The position numbers were made by a program, and so were the translations under genes. From Streptantibioticus ferralitis (GTDB taxonomy: Bacteria > Actinomycetota > Actinomycetes > Streptomycetales > Streptomycetaceae), in contig NZ_JARHTQ010000019.1 of the NCBI RefSeq assembly GCF_029223525.1, positions 1 to 64,000 of the forward strand: 64,000 nucleotides of DNA, written 5' to 3'. The notes under the pieces are model-generated. The model was not told the origin of the DNA. It was given only the letters and a program-made list of their open reading frames with translations, and did not search any database. Below are positions 8,644-17,794 of this stretch, one piece after another; within the stretch, counting starts at the first letter, position 1, and the number at the start of each line of letters is the position of its first letter.

Positions 8644-9072
8644 ATGTCATCGATCAAGCAGTTCCAAGTCACCTTTGACTGCGCAGAACCCGAGCGCGTC
8701 GCTCGCTTTTGGTGCGAGGTGTTGGAGTACGTCGTACCGCCGCCACCCGCGGGGTTCGCCACGTGGGACGATTTCGACCGCTCCCGGTCTCCTGAGGATC
8801 AGGGTTCATGGTTCGCATGCAGTGATCCCTCAGGGGTGGGCCCGCGCCTGTTCTTTCAGCGCGTTCCCGAAGGCAAGGTCGTCAAAAATCGGGTGCATCT
8901 TTGCGTGCGAGTCGGCTCCGGACTCGTGGGTGAAGAGCGCCTGGCCACGCTCGAAGCCGAGTGCGCACGGCTGATCCCGCTCGGCGCGGTACGCGTGCAA
9001 CTACTGTATGACGGCAACGATTCGTGCATCGTGATGCAGGACATCGAGGGCAACGAGTTCTGTCTCGACTGA
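8644..9072 (+). CDS. Glyoxalase/VOC-superfamily protein
   Basis: A 142-residue protein that resembles the glyoxalase-like VOC proteins common in actinobacteria: the start (IKQFQVTFDCAEPERVARFW), the middle (GVGPRLFFQRVPEGKVVKNRVHL) and the end (VMQDIEGNEFCLD) line up with their conserved parts. The VNRVHLD-type strand and the terminal DPEGNEF motif are characteristic. These proteins bind metals or small molecules and sometimes confer resistance; the ligand here is unknown. The ATG has TAGGAG about 8 bp upstream. Hairpins follow the stop codon. Confidence 0.75.
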   Translation: MSSIKQFQVTFDCAEPERVARFWCEVLEYVVPPPPAGFATWDDFDRSRSPEDQGSWFACSDPSGVGPRLFFQRVPEGKVVKNRVHLCVRVGSGLVGEERLATLEAECARLIPLGAVRVQLLYDGNDSCIVMQDIEGNEFCLD

Positions 9073-9105
9073 GCATCCTCCGAGCCGACGATGCAGATGA
9101 CCCCA

Positions 9106-9138
9106 GGACCGCTGGCCAGCCAAACAGGCGAGCGGTCC
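9106..9138 (+). terminator. Hairpin downstream of the VOC gene
   Basis: GGACCGCT at 9106-9113 pairs with AGCGGTCC at 9131-9138. It lies 34 bp after the VOC stop codon and has no U-tract. A near-identical hairpin follows the LysE gene at 25393-25426. A second hairpin at 9148-9200 has 13-bp perfect arms (GAAGCATCGGCGG with its complement) around a 27-base loop. Confidence 0.5.
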
Positions 9139-9416
9139 GCGGATCCAGAAGCATCGGCGGGTCCCTCCCCAGAGGAGACATCAAGCACCGCCGATGCTTC
9201 TCTGTCTCCCAAGCCCACACGGGCCAGATGGCGTCACATCACCCACCCGAGCGACAATCTCGCCGCACCTTGCAAGACACCGCCACCGGCCGACGACATC
9301 GCTTCTCTCCAGCGCGGGCCGCCAGCACCGCAAGCGCATTCGCGGAACGCGCAATCCGTTTGCCATCCGCGCACGACCGTTCCGCCGGTGCCGCGGCGGA
9401 GCCGAGACTCGTGCCC

Positions 9417-10463
9417 ATGAAGCTTCTCGTGATAGGTGGATCGGTGTTCGTCGGGCGGGCCTTCGCAGCGGAGGGGCTGCGCCGCGGCTGGGAGGTGACC
9501 GTCTTCAACCGGGGCCGGACCCAAGCCGATCCGCCCGGCGTCCGCGCCCTGCGCGGAGACCGGACGGACGAGGCGGATCTCGCCACGCTGGCCGCTGCCG
9601 GGCCCTACGACGCGGTCGTCGACGTCTGCGGGTACGTGCCTCGCGAGGTAGCGAAGTCGGCCGCCGCGCTGGCCGAGCACGCGGACGCCTACCTGTTCGT
9701 CTCCACCATCAACGTCTACCCCGGCTACCCCGCCCTGCCGACCGATGAGTCCTCCCCACGCCAGGGCGGCACCGCCGACGCCGGGCCAAAGGACGGCGAC
9801 TACGGCTGGCTCAAGGACGGTTGCGAGAAGGCGGTCCGGCAGGCCTTCCCCGGAAGGGTCGTGGTGCTCCAGCCAGGTCTGATCGTTGGGCCGCATGACC
9901 GCGCCCGGCGCACCACCGCCTGGCTGCGCCGCGCCGCGCGCGGCGGGCCGATGGCCGTCCCCGGTGCCCCGGACCGGCCGCTGCGGGTCATCGACGTGCG
10001 CGACCTCGCCGCCTTCGGCCTCGACCTGCTCACCAGCGCGCCGAAGGACGAGGTCGAGGACTACCTGGTGCCCGGCGCGCCGGACAACGGGAGCTGGGGC
10101 GACTACCTGGATGCCTGCGTCGCCGCCACCGCAGGCCGGGCCGAACTCGTCTACATCGATGACCAGCTCTTCGTCGATCACGAGGTCGAGCCGTGGACGG
10201 AGATTCCGCTCTGGTTGCAGCCGGGCCCGCAATCCGCGGCCGTCTGGACGGCTTCGTGCGCGAAGGCGCTGGCCGCCGGCCTGCGCTGTCGCCCGGTTGC
10301 GGACTCGATACGCGACACGGCCGCCTGGCTGTTCGCGCCCGGCGGTGAACAGGAGGCCTTCGAAGATTACAAGCACTTCGGTGGGTGGACGCCGTTCCTC
10401 TCGGCCGAGACAGAGCAGGCGATTCTCGCCGCCCACGCAACCGAGCAGCCTCAGACCGAGTGA
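9417..10463 (+). CDS. NAD-dependent epimerase/reductase-like protein
   Basis: A 348-residue extended short-chain dehydrogenase. The N-terminal Rossmann loop is GGSVFVGRAFA (residues about 7-17). The conserved VVDVCGY and the FVSTINVYPG strand with Ser and Tyr-like positions follow, and then PGLIVGPHDRARRT. It resembles the group of actinobacterial NAD-dependent epimerases or mRNA-binding-like reductases of about 340 residues. The substrate is not evident. ATG 9417 is used; a GTG 6 bp earlier is also in frame. The gene stands alone between two gene-poor stretches. Confidence 0.75.
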   Translation: MKLLVIGGSVFVGRAFAAEGLRRGWEVTVFNRGRTQADPPGVRALRGDRTDEADLATLAAAGPYDAVVDVCGYVPREVAKSAAALAEHADAYLFVSTINVYPGYPALPTDESSPRQGGTADAGPKDGDYGWLKDGCEKAVRQAFPGRVVVLQPGLIVGPHDRARRTTAWLRRAARGGPMAVPGAPDRPLRVIDVRDLAAFGLDLLTSAPKDEVEDYLVPGAPDNGSWGDYLDACVAATAGRAELVYIDDQLFVDHEVEPWTEIPLWLQPGPQSAAVWTASCAKALAAGLRCRPVADSIRDTAAWLFAPGGEQEAFEDYKHFGGWTPFLSAETEQAILAAHATEQPQTE

Positions 10464-10838
10464 GCGCCACTACGGCTGAGCTCGTTCGGGGCCCGCGGTG
10501 CCGCAGCGGGGGGCAGTGATCGAGACGCAAGCACCGCCAATGCTTCCCCACTGCCTCCAGCCCCGTGTGGCTGGATGACGCCACATCACCCACCCGAGCG
10601 ACCCCGCGACGATCAACGAAAACGTCGAAAGTCGAGTGACGTACCGTGCGCCCGTATCTGGTCATTCACCGGTGGGGCTCGGCTTGGCCCAACTCAGCCG
10701 TGGGCGGGGGCAGTACAGCACCTGCGGATGCTGGACGTGTCCCCGTCGTGCCGATCGATCCCACGGGTCATCGTCAGGCCATCCCTGTATCAGGCGTCAG
10801 GCACCTGTCCGGGTGTGCCTCTCCCTAGGATGATCACC
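10464..10838. other. Gene-free stretch; left edge of the duplicated block
   Basis: There is no supported gene here. From about 10636 (TGACGTACCGTGCGCCCG) rightwards the sequence matches 33356 onwards, so the upstream region of the PBP-like gene belongs to the duplication. The conservation of about 200 bp before the start codon suggests the promoter was copied with the gene. Confidence 0.6.
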
Positions 10839-12230
10839 ATGTCCTCGACAAACCGGTGCTCGGCCGCGCTCGCAACTCTTCTTGTGCTGGTTTCCGCTTC
10901 CTTGTCGGGTTGTTCGTCCGGCACGGATGCCCAGCACCCGTCCCGCCACGCCGACGAGGCGAAGCCACCGAAGGAGGGGCTCGGCAACATCATCGTTGCT
11001 GGCCGCTCGGCCACGGGATCGAAGGCGTCCGGGATCTCGAAGATCCCGTATCAGCGCACGTACACCGACGGGGCCCTTTACGCCCCCATAACCGGGTACC
11101 GGTCGATGGCGTTCGGGACATCGGCACTGGACTCGATATACGACGACGTACTGGGCGCAGGCCCTTCCCACCCGGGCCGTGCACCCAGCGACGTGGTGAC
11201 GACCATCGACCCGGCTGTGCAGCGAGCAGCCGCCGACGGGCTGCGTGGCCGCAAGGGCGCCGCGATTGCCCTGGATGCGCAGACCGGGCAGATCCGGGCC
11301 ATGGCGAGCGCTCCGTCGTACGACCCTTCGGTGTTCAGCGGGCTCTCGTCGGCCGACAATGACGCGTGGGTGCGGCTGACCAGCGACAAGGACATGCCGG
11401 TGTTGGACCGGGCGCTGAGGGACTCGGTGGCGCCGGGGTAAACGTTCCAGGTCGTGGTGGCGGCAGCGGCCCTGAACAAGGGGCTGTACAAGTCGGTGGA
11501 TGACCCGACCCATAGCCCCGACCCGTACACGCCGCCCGGCAGCACGTCCTCGCTGGCGGGCGATTTCACCCATTGCCAGAACGCGTCCATTCGCTCGGCT
11601 TTGCGGTATTCCTGCGAGAACGTCTTCGCGAGCATGGCCGTGGACATGGGCCAGGTCGATCTCGCGACGATGGCCGAGGCGTTCGGTTTCAACGACGACA
11701 AGCTGCTCACGCCCATACGCCCTGTGGCGAGCATCCATCCGCGAGGGGAGCTCAGCGCGGCCGGTCTGGCCGACTCGGGCAACGGCCTCCAGGGCGTGAC
11801 CGCCACGCCCTTGCAGATGGCGAGAGTCATGGCCGTCATCGACAACGGAGGAAAGCAGACCCAGCCGGAGTTGGTCGCCCAGATCATTCGTCCTGACGGG
11901 AGCGTGGAGAAGCCCAAGAGCGATGCCGCGGCCGACAAGCAAGTCCTTGAGCCGAGCATCGCCGCCCAGTTGCGATCCGCTCTGCAGGGCTCAGCCTCGC
12001 CCTTGATAGGAGGCGAGAGCGGGTGGGCGCCGCGCTCGGAGCTGGCCAACCGCGGTGACGCCACAGCGTGGTCCGTTTCCTTCACCCGTTCGGGAGACGG
12101 AAGGCCCATGGCAATTGCCGTGTTCGTCACCGTCCCCACAACGTCGACTGACCACTCCAGCGACGAAGCCGGGGCTGTGCACGTCGCACAAGAGATGAGT
12201 CGGGCCGCCACCAACCCCACGCACTCCTAA
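10839..12230 (+). pseudogene. PbpA-like lipoprotein, copy 1, interrupted by a stop codon
   Basis: It matches the intact copy at 33553-34944 in frame over its full length, but has TAA at 11439-11441 where copy 2 has GAA. The stop falls at codon 201, the exact position of the catalytic Ser in true PbpA. The start has the same AGGA and ATG arrangement and a lipobox (LSGC at residue 25). Downstream of the stop the frame remains open to 12230, so this is a single nonsense change and probably recent. The SxN and KTG positions are also degenerate here (SCE, and no KTG). Confidence 0.85.
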
Positions 12231-12309
12231 CGACGTCGTTTGCCGGACAACGAAGGGGAGTCAGCCGCTGGCTGGCTCCCCTTCGCGTGCTCGGTCCATC
12301 CCCTCTTGG

Positions 12310-13662
12310 TCAGGAACGCACCAAGGCCAGGACTTCGTCGCGCAGGATGTCGACGGCGGCCTGGGTGGGGGCTTCGACGTTGAGCCTCAGCAGCGGTTCG
12401 GTGTTGGAGGGCCGGAGGTTGAACCAGCGGCCGTCGCCGAGGTTGACCGTCAGCCCGTCGAGCCGGTCGGTCATCACGCTGTCGAGCTGCCGGTATGCCG
12501 CCTCGACTTCGTCCAGTTTGGATGGGACGTCGGCGACTTCGGAGTTGATCTCGCCTGAGGCGGCGTAGCGCGAATAGTCGGCGACCAGTTCGGACAGTGG
12601 CCGGTCTTGTTCGCCGAGGGCGGCGAGGACGTGGAGGGCGGTGAGCATGCCGGTGTCGGCGCGCCAGAAGTCGCGGAAGTAGTAGTGGCCGGAATGCTCG
12701 CCGCCGAAGACGGCGTCGTGTTCGGCCATCAGGGCCTTCATGAACGAGTGGCCGACACGTGAGCGGATGGGGGTTCCGCCGTGCTCGCGGATGATTTCCA
12801 CCGCAGCCTGCGACGTGATCACGTTGTGGACGATCGCCGATCCGGGGTCCTTGGCCAGTTCCCGGGCGGCGACCAGGCCGACGATCGCGGACGGGGAGAC
12901 GGCTTGGCCGCGTTCGTCGATGAAGAAGCAGCGGTCGGCGTCTCCGTCGAACGCCAGGCCGATGTCGGCGCCGACCTCGCGGACTTTGGCTTGGAGGTCG
13001 AGGAGGTTCTTCGGCTCCAGCGGGTTGGCCTCGTGGTTGGGGAAGGTGCCGTCCAGCTCGAAGTACAGGGGCACCAGGTCGATCGGTAGGCCGTCGAAGA
13101 CGGCGGGGACGGTGTGTCCGGCCATGCCGTTGCCCGCGTCCGCCACCACCTTCAGCCGGCGGATGCCCGACAGGTTCACCAGCGAGTTGAGGTGGGTGGC
13201 GTAGTCGGCCAGCAGGTCTTGGCGGGTGACGGTGCCCGGCTCGGTGGCGGGGGCGGGGATCTCGCCCGCTTCGAGCCAGGTGCGGATCTGGCCGAGGCCG
13301 GTGTCCTCGCCGATGGGGGCGGCCCCGGCCCGGCACAGCTTGATGCCGTTGTCCTTGGCCGGGTTGTGGCTGGCGGTGACCATCACCCCGGGAAGTCCCA
13401 GCTTGCCGGAGGCGAAGTACAGGTAGTCGGTCGACCCGAGTCCTGCGTCGATGACCTCGGCTCCGGCCCGGTTGGCCCCGGCCGCGAAGGCTGCGGCCAG
13501 GTCGGGGGAGGTTGAGCGCATGTCGCGGGCGATGACGATCCGGTCCGCTTCGGTGAGCCGGATGAACAGGGCACCGGCCTTCTCGGCGATGTCGGTGTTC
13601 ATCTGCGCGGGGACTTCACCGCGGATGTCGTACGCCTTGACCAGTCGGGAGTAGTCGGGCAT
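12310..13662 (-). CDS. Phosphomannomutase/phosphoglucomutase
   Basis: A complete 450-residue alpha-D-phosphohexomutase, the usual length for the bacterial enzyme that interconverts hexose 1- and 6-phosphates. The four signatures are present: the phosphoserine loop TASHNP (Ser98), the Mg-binding loop DGDADR (239-244), the sugar-binding loop GGEHSGH (320-326), and the phosphate-binding loop RPSNTEP near the C-terminus. It was probably the last gene of a kinase, radical SAM and mutase operon, but the upstream genes in this copy are damaged. The related copy at 35025-35640 keeps only the C-terminal half. Confidence 0.9.
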   Translation of the reverse strand: MPDYSRLVKAYDIRGEVPAQMNTDIAEKAGALFIRLTEADRIVIARDMRSTSPDLAAAFAAGANRAGAEVIDAGLGSTDYLYFASGKLGLPGVMVTASHNPAKDNGIKLCRAGAAPIGEDTGLGQIRTWLEAGEIPAPATEPGTVTRQDLLADYATHLNSLVNLSGIRRLKVVADAGNGMAGHTVPAVFDGLPIDLVPLYFELDGTFPNHEANPLEPKNLLDLQAKVREVGADIGLAFDGDADRCFFIDERGQAVSPSAIVGLVAARELAKDPGSAIVHNVITSQAAVEIIREHGGTPIRSRVGHSFMKALMAEHDAVFGGEHSGHYYFRDFWRADTGMLTALHVLAALGEQDRPLSELVADYSRYAASGEINSEVADVPSKLDEVEAAYRQLDSVMTDRLDGLTVNLGDGRWFNLRPSNTEPLLRLNVEAPTQAAVDILRDEVLALVRS

Positions 13663-13763
13663 GGGCCTTTCCTTCCAGAGTCGAGGGCTTGCTTCGGGTG
13701 AGGTTACTGACGGTGGCCGCCCGCTCACGGATGATCGGGGATGGTCGGACGGCCACGTCCGGG

Positions 13764-14654
13764 TCATGTGAGGGTGGTGCTGGATGCGGGTTCGGCCAGG
13801 AGGCCTTGCGGCTCGCAGGCGGGCAGGGCGACCGCGTGGGTCCGCCACGGCCTGAAGGACGGCTGTCAGGGCGTCGTCGGGAACCAGGGCGAACAGGCAG
13901 CCGCCGTGGCCGGAGCCGGACAGCTTGGCGCCGAACGCCCCAGCCTTCTGCGCCCGTTCAGCGCAGGTGTCGATCAGTTCGGTCGAGCAGTGAACCTTGT
14001 CGCGCAGCAAGTCGTGTCCCGCGGTGATCAGTCGGCCAAGCCACCGGTAGTCCACCGTGGTCGCGGTCAAGGTCGCGTGCACCGCGTCGACCAACTCGCT
14101 TGCACGGCGCGCGTAGAGGAGCATGTCGGGCTCCCGGGCGGCGAATCGGGACCGTTTGGAGGCCAATACCGCCGTGGTGGTGCGGCGCTGCATGGTGTCG
14201 ATGACCACGAGGGGGACGCCCAGAGTCGGGGTAATCCGCTCGATGGTGGGAACCTGACCTGCGTTGACCCGGTTGACGCCGCCGTGGGCACAGGCGAGGA
14301 AGTCCATCCAGCCTGCCCCGCTGCCGAGTTCACCGGCCTCGGCCTGCCGGGCCAGGCCGCAGATCCGAGCAACCTCGACGGGATCGCCCACCAGGCGGCT
14401 GAGGGCGGCGCTGGAGGACAGTCCGGCGGCCACCGGTAGTTCGGTGGAGGCGGTCAGGACCAGCCCGGCGATCTGCTCAGCCTGCTTCAGGCTGACGCGG
14501 GCGGCGGCCTGCATGTGGTCGAGGACGTGGCCGTCGTAGTGCCGTCCGGCGGCTTTGGCCACGGAGACCAGACGCGTGCGGAACAGGGGTGTTCCCGACG
14601 TCAAAGCCAGTTCGGTGGAGCCGACGGCCCGCCAGGCGGTCACCCGGGTTCGTA
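13764..14654 (-). pseudogene. GHMP-family sugar kinase, 5'-truncated and frameshifted
   Basis: This encodes the C-terminal three quarters of a galactokinase-like GHMP kinase, with motif 2 PVAAGLSSSAAL and motif 3 KLSGSGHGGCLFALV. The N-terminal PGRLCLAGE motif, seen in copy 2, is missing. At 14654/14655 the kinase reading frame runs straight into sequence of the XRE regulator on the other strand, so a deletion has removed both 5' ends and everything between. Near 13845 a frameshift moves the original C-terminus (ending AEPASSTTLT) into another frame. It is non-functional. Confidence 0.8.
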
Positions 14655-15438
14655 CCGGATCGCGCTCGCCCAGGCCCTGGGATCCGGCGGGCACACCGAG
14701 CAGGCGGCCAGAGCGGCTGCCGAGCTGTACAACACCGCAACCAGGTTCTGCATCAAGCTCGGCGAGGACGGCCTGGCAGCCGTCACCGCCGACCGGGCGC
14801 TGACCGCCGCGTTCAACGGAGCGGACGCGCTGACCGTGGCGGAGGCGCACCGCATGGTCTCCTCCGCCTGGCGCCGCCAGGGCCACTACGCCCGCGCGAC
14901 CGACGTCGCCGTCACCGCAGCCCAACACCTGGCTACCGACCGCACCTCGAACGAGACCGAGCGCCTGTCGGTGCAGGGGAACTTGTATGCCACGGCCGCC
15001 TACACCGCGGCCAAGCAAGGCGACCGGCACACCGCGCACCAGCTGATCGCCGAGGCACACGCCACTGCCGCGCGCCTGGGCCATGACGAGCTGCGGCGCG
15101 GCACCATCTTCGGGCCCAGCCAGGTCCTGTTGCACCAGATCTCGATCAGTCACCTGCTCGGCGACGCCGGTCAAGCCATCGAGCACGCCCGCCACGTCAA
15201 CGTCGCCGCCTTGCCCACCACCGAACGGCAAGCCCGTTACTGGATCGACGTCGCCCGCGCCTTCGACCAATGGGGCAAGCCAGAGCGCTGCTACCGCGCT
15301 CTGCTGGCGGCCGAACACGCAGCCCCACAGGAGGTCCGCCGCGGCTCAGTGCGCTCCATGACCGCCACCTTGATGCGGCACGACCACACCTTGCCGGGAA
15401 TGCGCGCCTTCGCCGCCCGCGTCGGTGCCCTCACCTAG
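14655..15438 (+). pseudogene. XRE/helical-repeat regulator, 5'-truncated
   Basis: This matches the last 261 or so residues of the intact regulator at 37879-39264, from RIALAQALG to the C-terminal RVGALT. The N-terminal XRE DNA-binding domain has been lost in the deletion that fused it to the kinase gene. The remaining part is the helical repeat region that usually senses a ligand or partner. No promoter or start codon of its own is evident. It is followed by a perfect palindrome that could end transcription. Confidence 0.8.
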
Positions 15439-15440
15439 TT

Positions 15441-15470
15441 TTGTCCCTCCGATCATGATCGGAGGGACAA
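15441..15470. terminator. Perfect palindrome between convergent genes
   Basis: A perfect 30-bp palindrome with 15-bp arms, starting TTGTCCCTCCGATCA. It lies 2 bp after the regulator remnant's stop codon and before the end of a convergent secreted-protein gene, so it may terminate both. It is absent from copy 2, so it came with the copy-1-specific segment. Confidence 0.6.
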
Positions 15471-15536
15471 ATGAGGAGTGCTGTGGCGGTGACGGTGCCA
15501 CAGCTGTGTACCCGCCGGTGCAGTGGCGGGCTGGTG

Positions 15537-16070
15537 CTACGGCAGGATCTCCAACTGAACGGCGCTGTGGGTGCCCTGGAGGCCGGAAGTGAGGCAGTCC
15601 GTGGGCAGTTGCTGGGGTAGCGAGGTCACGGTCCGGCGTACGAAGTGGCCTTCGCCATGCCCCTCGTTGACCCGGCCCGATTGCAGGACGACCAGGACGC
15701 CCGCGACGCGGGCGGTGGTGGCACCGTCGATGACGATCACCGACCGGCCGCCGTCCGCGTAGCGGACGGTTTCCGTGCCGCTCGCGCTGGACAGCGAGAC
15801 GCAGGACGCCGACGCCGCGACGGCGTCGAAGGAGCCTGTCGCCGGAACAGTGCGGCCTGGGGCGGTAGTGCAGGTATAGCGCACGTCCGCGTGGTTGCGG
15901 GTCTCCCGGGGCGTGAGGGTGAGCGGCGGGTCATAGCTGCTGTGCGCGTTGCCCGTGCAGGTGACGGCCTCGTATCGGCCCGTCCCGGCTTGGCCGGTCG
16001 GCGCCCAGACCAGCGACGAGGCCACCAGCGCCAGGGATCCCAGCGTCACCGTCGTACCGCGCCTGCTCAC
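15537..16070 (-). CDS. Secreted protein of unknown function
   Basis: About 177 residues with an N-terminal signal peptide (VSRRGTTVTLGSLALVASSL, cleavage near AGTG). The mature chain has several Cys that could form disulfides (VTCTG, YTCTT, ASCVS, TDCLT). The GTG at 16070 is chosen because GGAGGGG lies about 6 bp upstream; the GTG at 16073 is equally in frame. It occurs only in copy 1 of the duplication, in a segment that also carries the EF-hand gene. The family is not recognised; an envelope or extracellular location is inferred. Confidence 0.6.
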   Translation of the reverse strand: MSRRGTTVTLGSLALVASSLVWAPTGQAGTGRYEAVTCTGNAHSSYDPPLTLTPRETRNHADVRYTCTTAPGRTVPATGSFDAVAASASCVSLSSASGTETVRYADGGRSVIVIDGATTARVAGVLVVLQSGRVNEGHGEGHFVRRTVTSLPQQLPTDCLTSGLQGTHSAVQLEILP

Positions 16071-16298
16071 CACATGCCCCTCCAACAAGTCGTCTGCCTT
16101 TACGAGCACTTGACTACCCCGGCGTCGCATCGGCTGATCCGGCGCCTCGAAGTGCACCACCGGCGCACGCCCGCCCATCGCGCCGTCGCGCACGCCTGTC
16201 CTCCCGGCAGGACGCTTGGCATCCGGAACGTGCCGGGTAGGAAGCGCCGGACGAGTCCTCGTCGAATCGGAGCATGAACCGAGCAGGAGGAGATCCGA

Positions 16299-16814
16299 GT
16301 GAGCCGTATGACCGACGCAGCCGCCACCGCCGCGAGAGTGCGCGTGTTCGCCATGATGGACGCCGACGGGGACCAGGTCATCACGCGGCACGACTATCTC
16401 TCCCGCATCGACCGGACCGTCCTTGCCACCGGGCGCGCAGAGGACGACCCGCTCGTCGTCGCCGCCCGCACGGAAGGCTTCAAGGCCTGGGGTGCGATGG
16501 ACGCCAACAACGACGGGGTGCTGACCTTCGACGAGTACAACGCGTGGGTGGGCGCCGACAAGTTCGACAACGTCTGCCGGTTCGCGCTCGGCGCGCTCTT
16601 CGACCTCGCCGACGCCGACGGGGACGGCACCTTGGACAAAGCCGAGTTCACCACGCTGCGCACCGCACTGAACAACCCGCCAGGGAACGCCGCCGCCGCG
16701 TTCGACGCGCTGGATGCCGACGCCGACGGCCGGGTCGGCCGCGACGCGTACCTGGCGTCGATCCGCGCCTACATCGTCGGCGACAGCTCCCCGATGGGCG
16801 AGGTCCTGTACTAG
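16299..16814 (+). CDS. Calmodulin-like EF-hand calcium-binding protein
   Basis: A 171-residue soluble protein with four EF-hand loops. They are DADGDQVITRHD near residue 21, DANNDGVLTFDE near 68, DADGDGTLDKAE near 106, and DADADGRVGRDA near 139. The first three have good calcium ligands at positions 1, 3, 5 and 12; the fourth ends in Ala instead of Glu and may bind weakly. Similar four-EF-hand proteins act as calcium sensors or buffers in Streptomyces. An AGGAGGAGAT ribosome-binding site precedes GTG 16299. It is present only in copy 1. Confidence 0.85.
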   Translation: MSRMTDAAATAARVRVFAMMDADGDQVITRHDYLSRIDRTVLATGRAEDDPLVVAARTEGFKAWGAMDANNDGVLTFDEYNAWVGADKFDNVCRFALGALFDLADADGDGTLDKAEFTTLRTALNNPPGNAAAAFDALDADADGRVGRDAYLASIRAYIVGDSSPMGEVLY

Positions 16815-16857
16815 CCAGGCCGTGCCTCTTCAAGCGTGTGGCCCGTTGTTCGCACCA

Positions 16858-17120
16858 TGTTGAGCAGGGCGGAACTGGCAGACGACGAGTGGGCGGCGCT
16901 GAAGCGTTGCTGCCGGTGAGCAACAACCGGTGTAGCCGGTGGCGGGACCACGGGCAGGTGATCAGCGGGATCATCCACCGGATCAGTACCGGTTGCCAGT
17001 GGCGGGAGCTGCCCCGGCGCTTCGGGCCATGGAAGACGGTGCACAAGCGGCACCTGCTGTGGTCGGCTGACGGTACCTGGGAGAAGCTGCTCCAGCACGT
17101 CCAGGCCGTCGCATCGGATG
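16858..17120 (+). pseudogene. IS5-type transposase N-terminal remnant
   Basis: The start (MLSRAELADDEWAALKR) and the following segment (ISGIIHRISTGCQWRELPRR, then HKRHLLWSADGTWEKLLQHV) are typical of the N-terminal domain of IS5-group transposases. The two parts lie in different frames with a shift near 16905, and the catalytic DDE region is missing. This is therefore a dead fragment. It lies just after the EF-hand gene inside the copy-1-specific segment. Confidence 0.75.
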
Positions 17121-17259
17121 CGAAGTGCTTGCCTACGCCCCGCTCTGGGCAGCCGCCAGCGGCTGCCAGATCGTCCGCGTCGTTTGCCCGCCGCACGACG
17201 ACGCGGACGCTCTCCGCGGCCTACGGCGCTGGCTGGCAGGGAGAAGAAGTCCTTCCCCC

Positions 17260-17391
17260 TCGCTGTAGACGGTGCTCGATACCGGTACGGCTGACGAAGT
17301 AGTCCGGCTCCAGGCCATGCGAGATTGCCAGGTCCGCGTTGCTGATGATGCGCGAGCCGAGCGCGTAGGCCAGACCTGAGATCCCGATCAT
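17260..17391 (-). pseudogene. N-terminal fragment of a ketosynthase III (FabH-like) gene
   Basis: From ATG 17391 the frame reads MIGISGLAYALGSRIISNAD and continues to VSRTGIEHRLQR. This resembles the start of 3-oxoacyl-ACP synthase III proteins, which have a GxG(x)xLP-like opening, xSNxDL and RTGI(x)xR. A GGAGG ribosome-binding site lies about 8 bp upstream. After about 44 codons the similarity stops, so the catalytic Cys-His-Asn parts are gone. A short coding-like stretch on the opposite strand (about 17118-17268, ending GLRRWLAGR) is another unidentified fragment. Confidence 0.5.
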
Positions 17392-17680
17392 TGCGTGAAC
17401 CGCCTCCTTCGCTCTGACGCGCGCGGGTGTTGGGGCTCTGCGATCGCCCAGAACGCGTCGCTGCTACCACCGTAGGATCGATGCCAACAGGTGCGGAGCG
17501 GCCCGGCACGCCGACGTTGCCCTATCCCACGCGGTGCCGTAACTCAGGTGCCTTGTGCGCAGGCAGCGCCTGTGCCTGATGGCGTGGGCCCTCCCTCCCT
17601 ATGTGTATCCTGCCGTGCCGACGATGGTGTTCTCAGTGTCTTCCCTACGTTGTGACCAGGAAGGTTTGGGTGGCCTGTAT

Positions 17681-17702
17681 GCGGGATGGGATCCCATCCC
17701 GC
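17681..17702. promoter_or_regulatory. Perfect 22-bp palindrome upstream of the winged-helix gene, copy 1
   Basis: The palindrome is centred on GGATCC within the strongly conserved non-coding block 17518-17790, which matches 39292-39566 in copy 2. It lies about 95 bp before the start of the winged-helix protein gene, and a GGTTTC-GG-GAAACC hairpin follows directly. It may be an operator for that protein or an element of a 5' leader. Copy 2 keeps the central 14 bp perfectly. Confidence 0.4.
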
Positions 17703-17794
17703 TGGTTTCGGGAAACCCCCTCGTTCACTCGCCTAGGTGACGGTGTAGCCCATGATTAGGAAGATCCGCATCGGCGCCATTAGGGTCACGCACT

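Noticed and set aside
12310-15318. A single 1002-codon frame covering mutase, kinase and beyond
   Set aside because: The mutase has its own start at 13662. Upstream the frame joins the kinase only because a frameshift removes the kinase stop, and further upstream it is the antisense of the XRE regulator.
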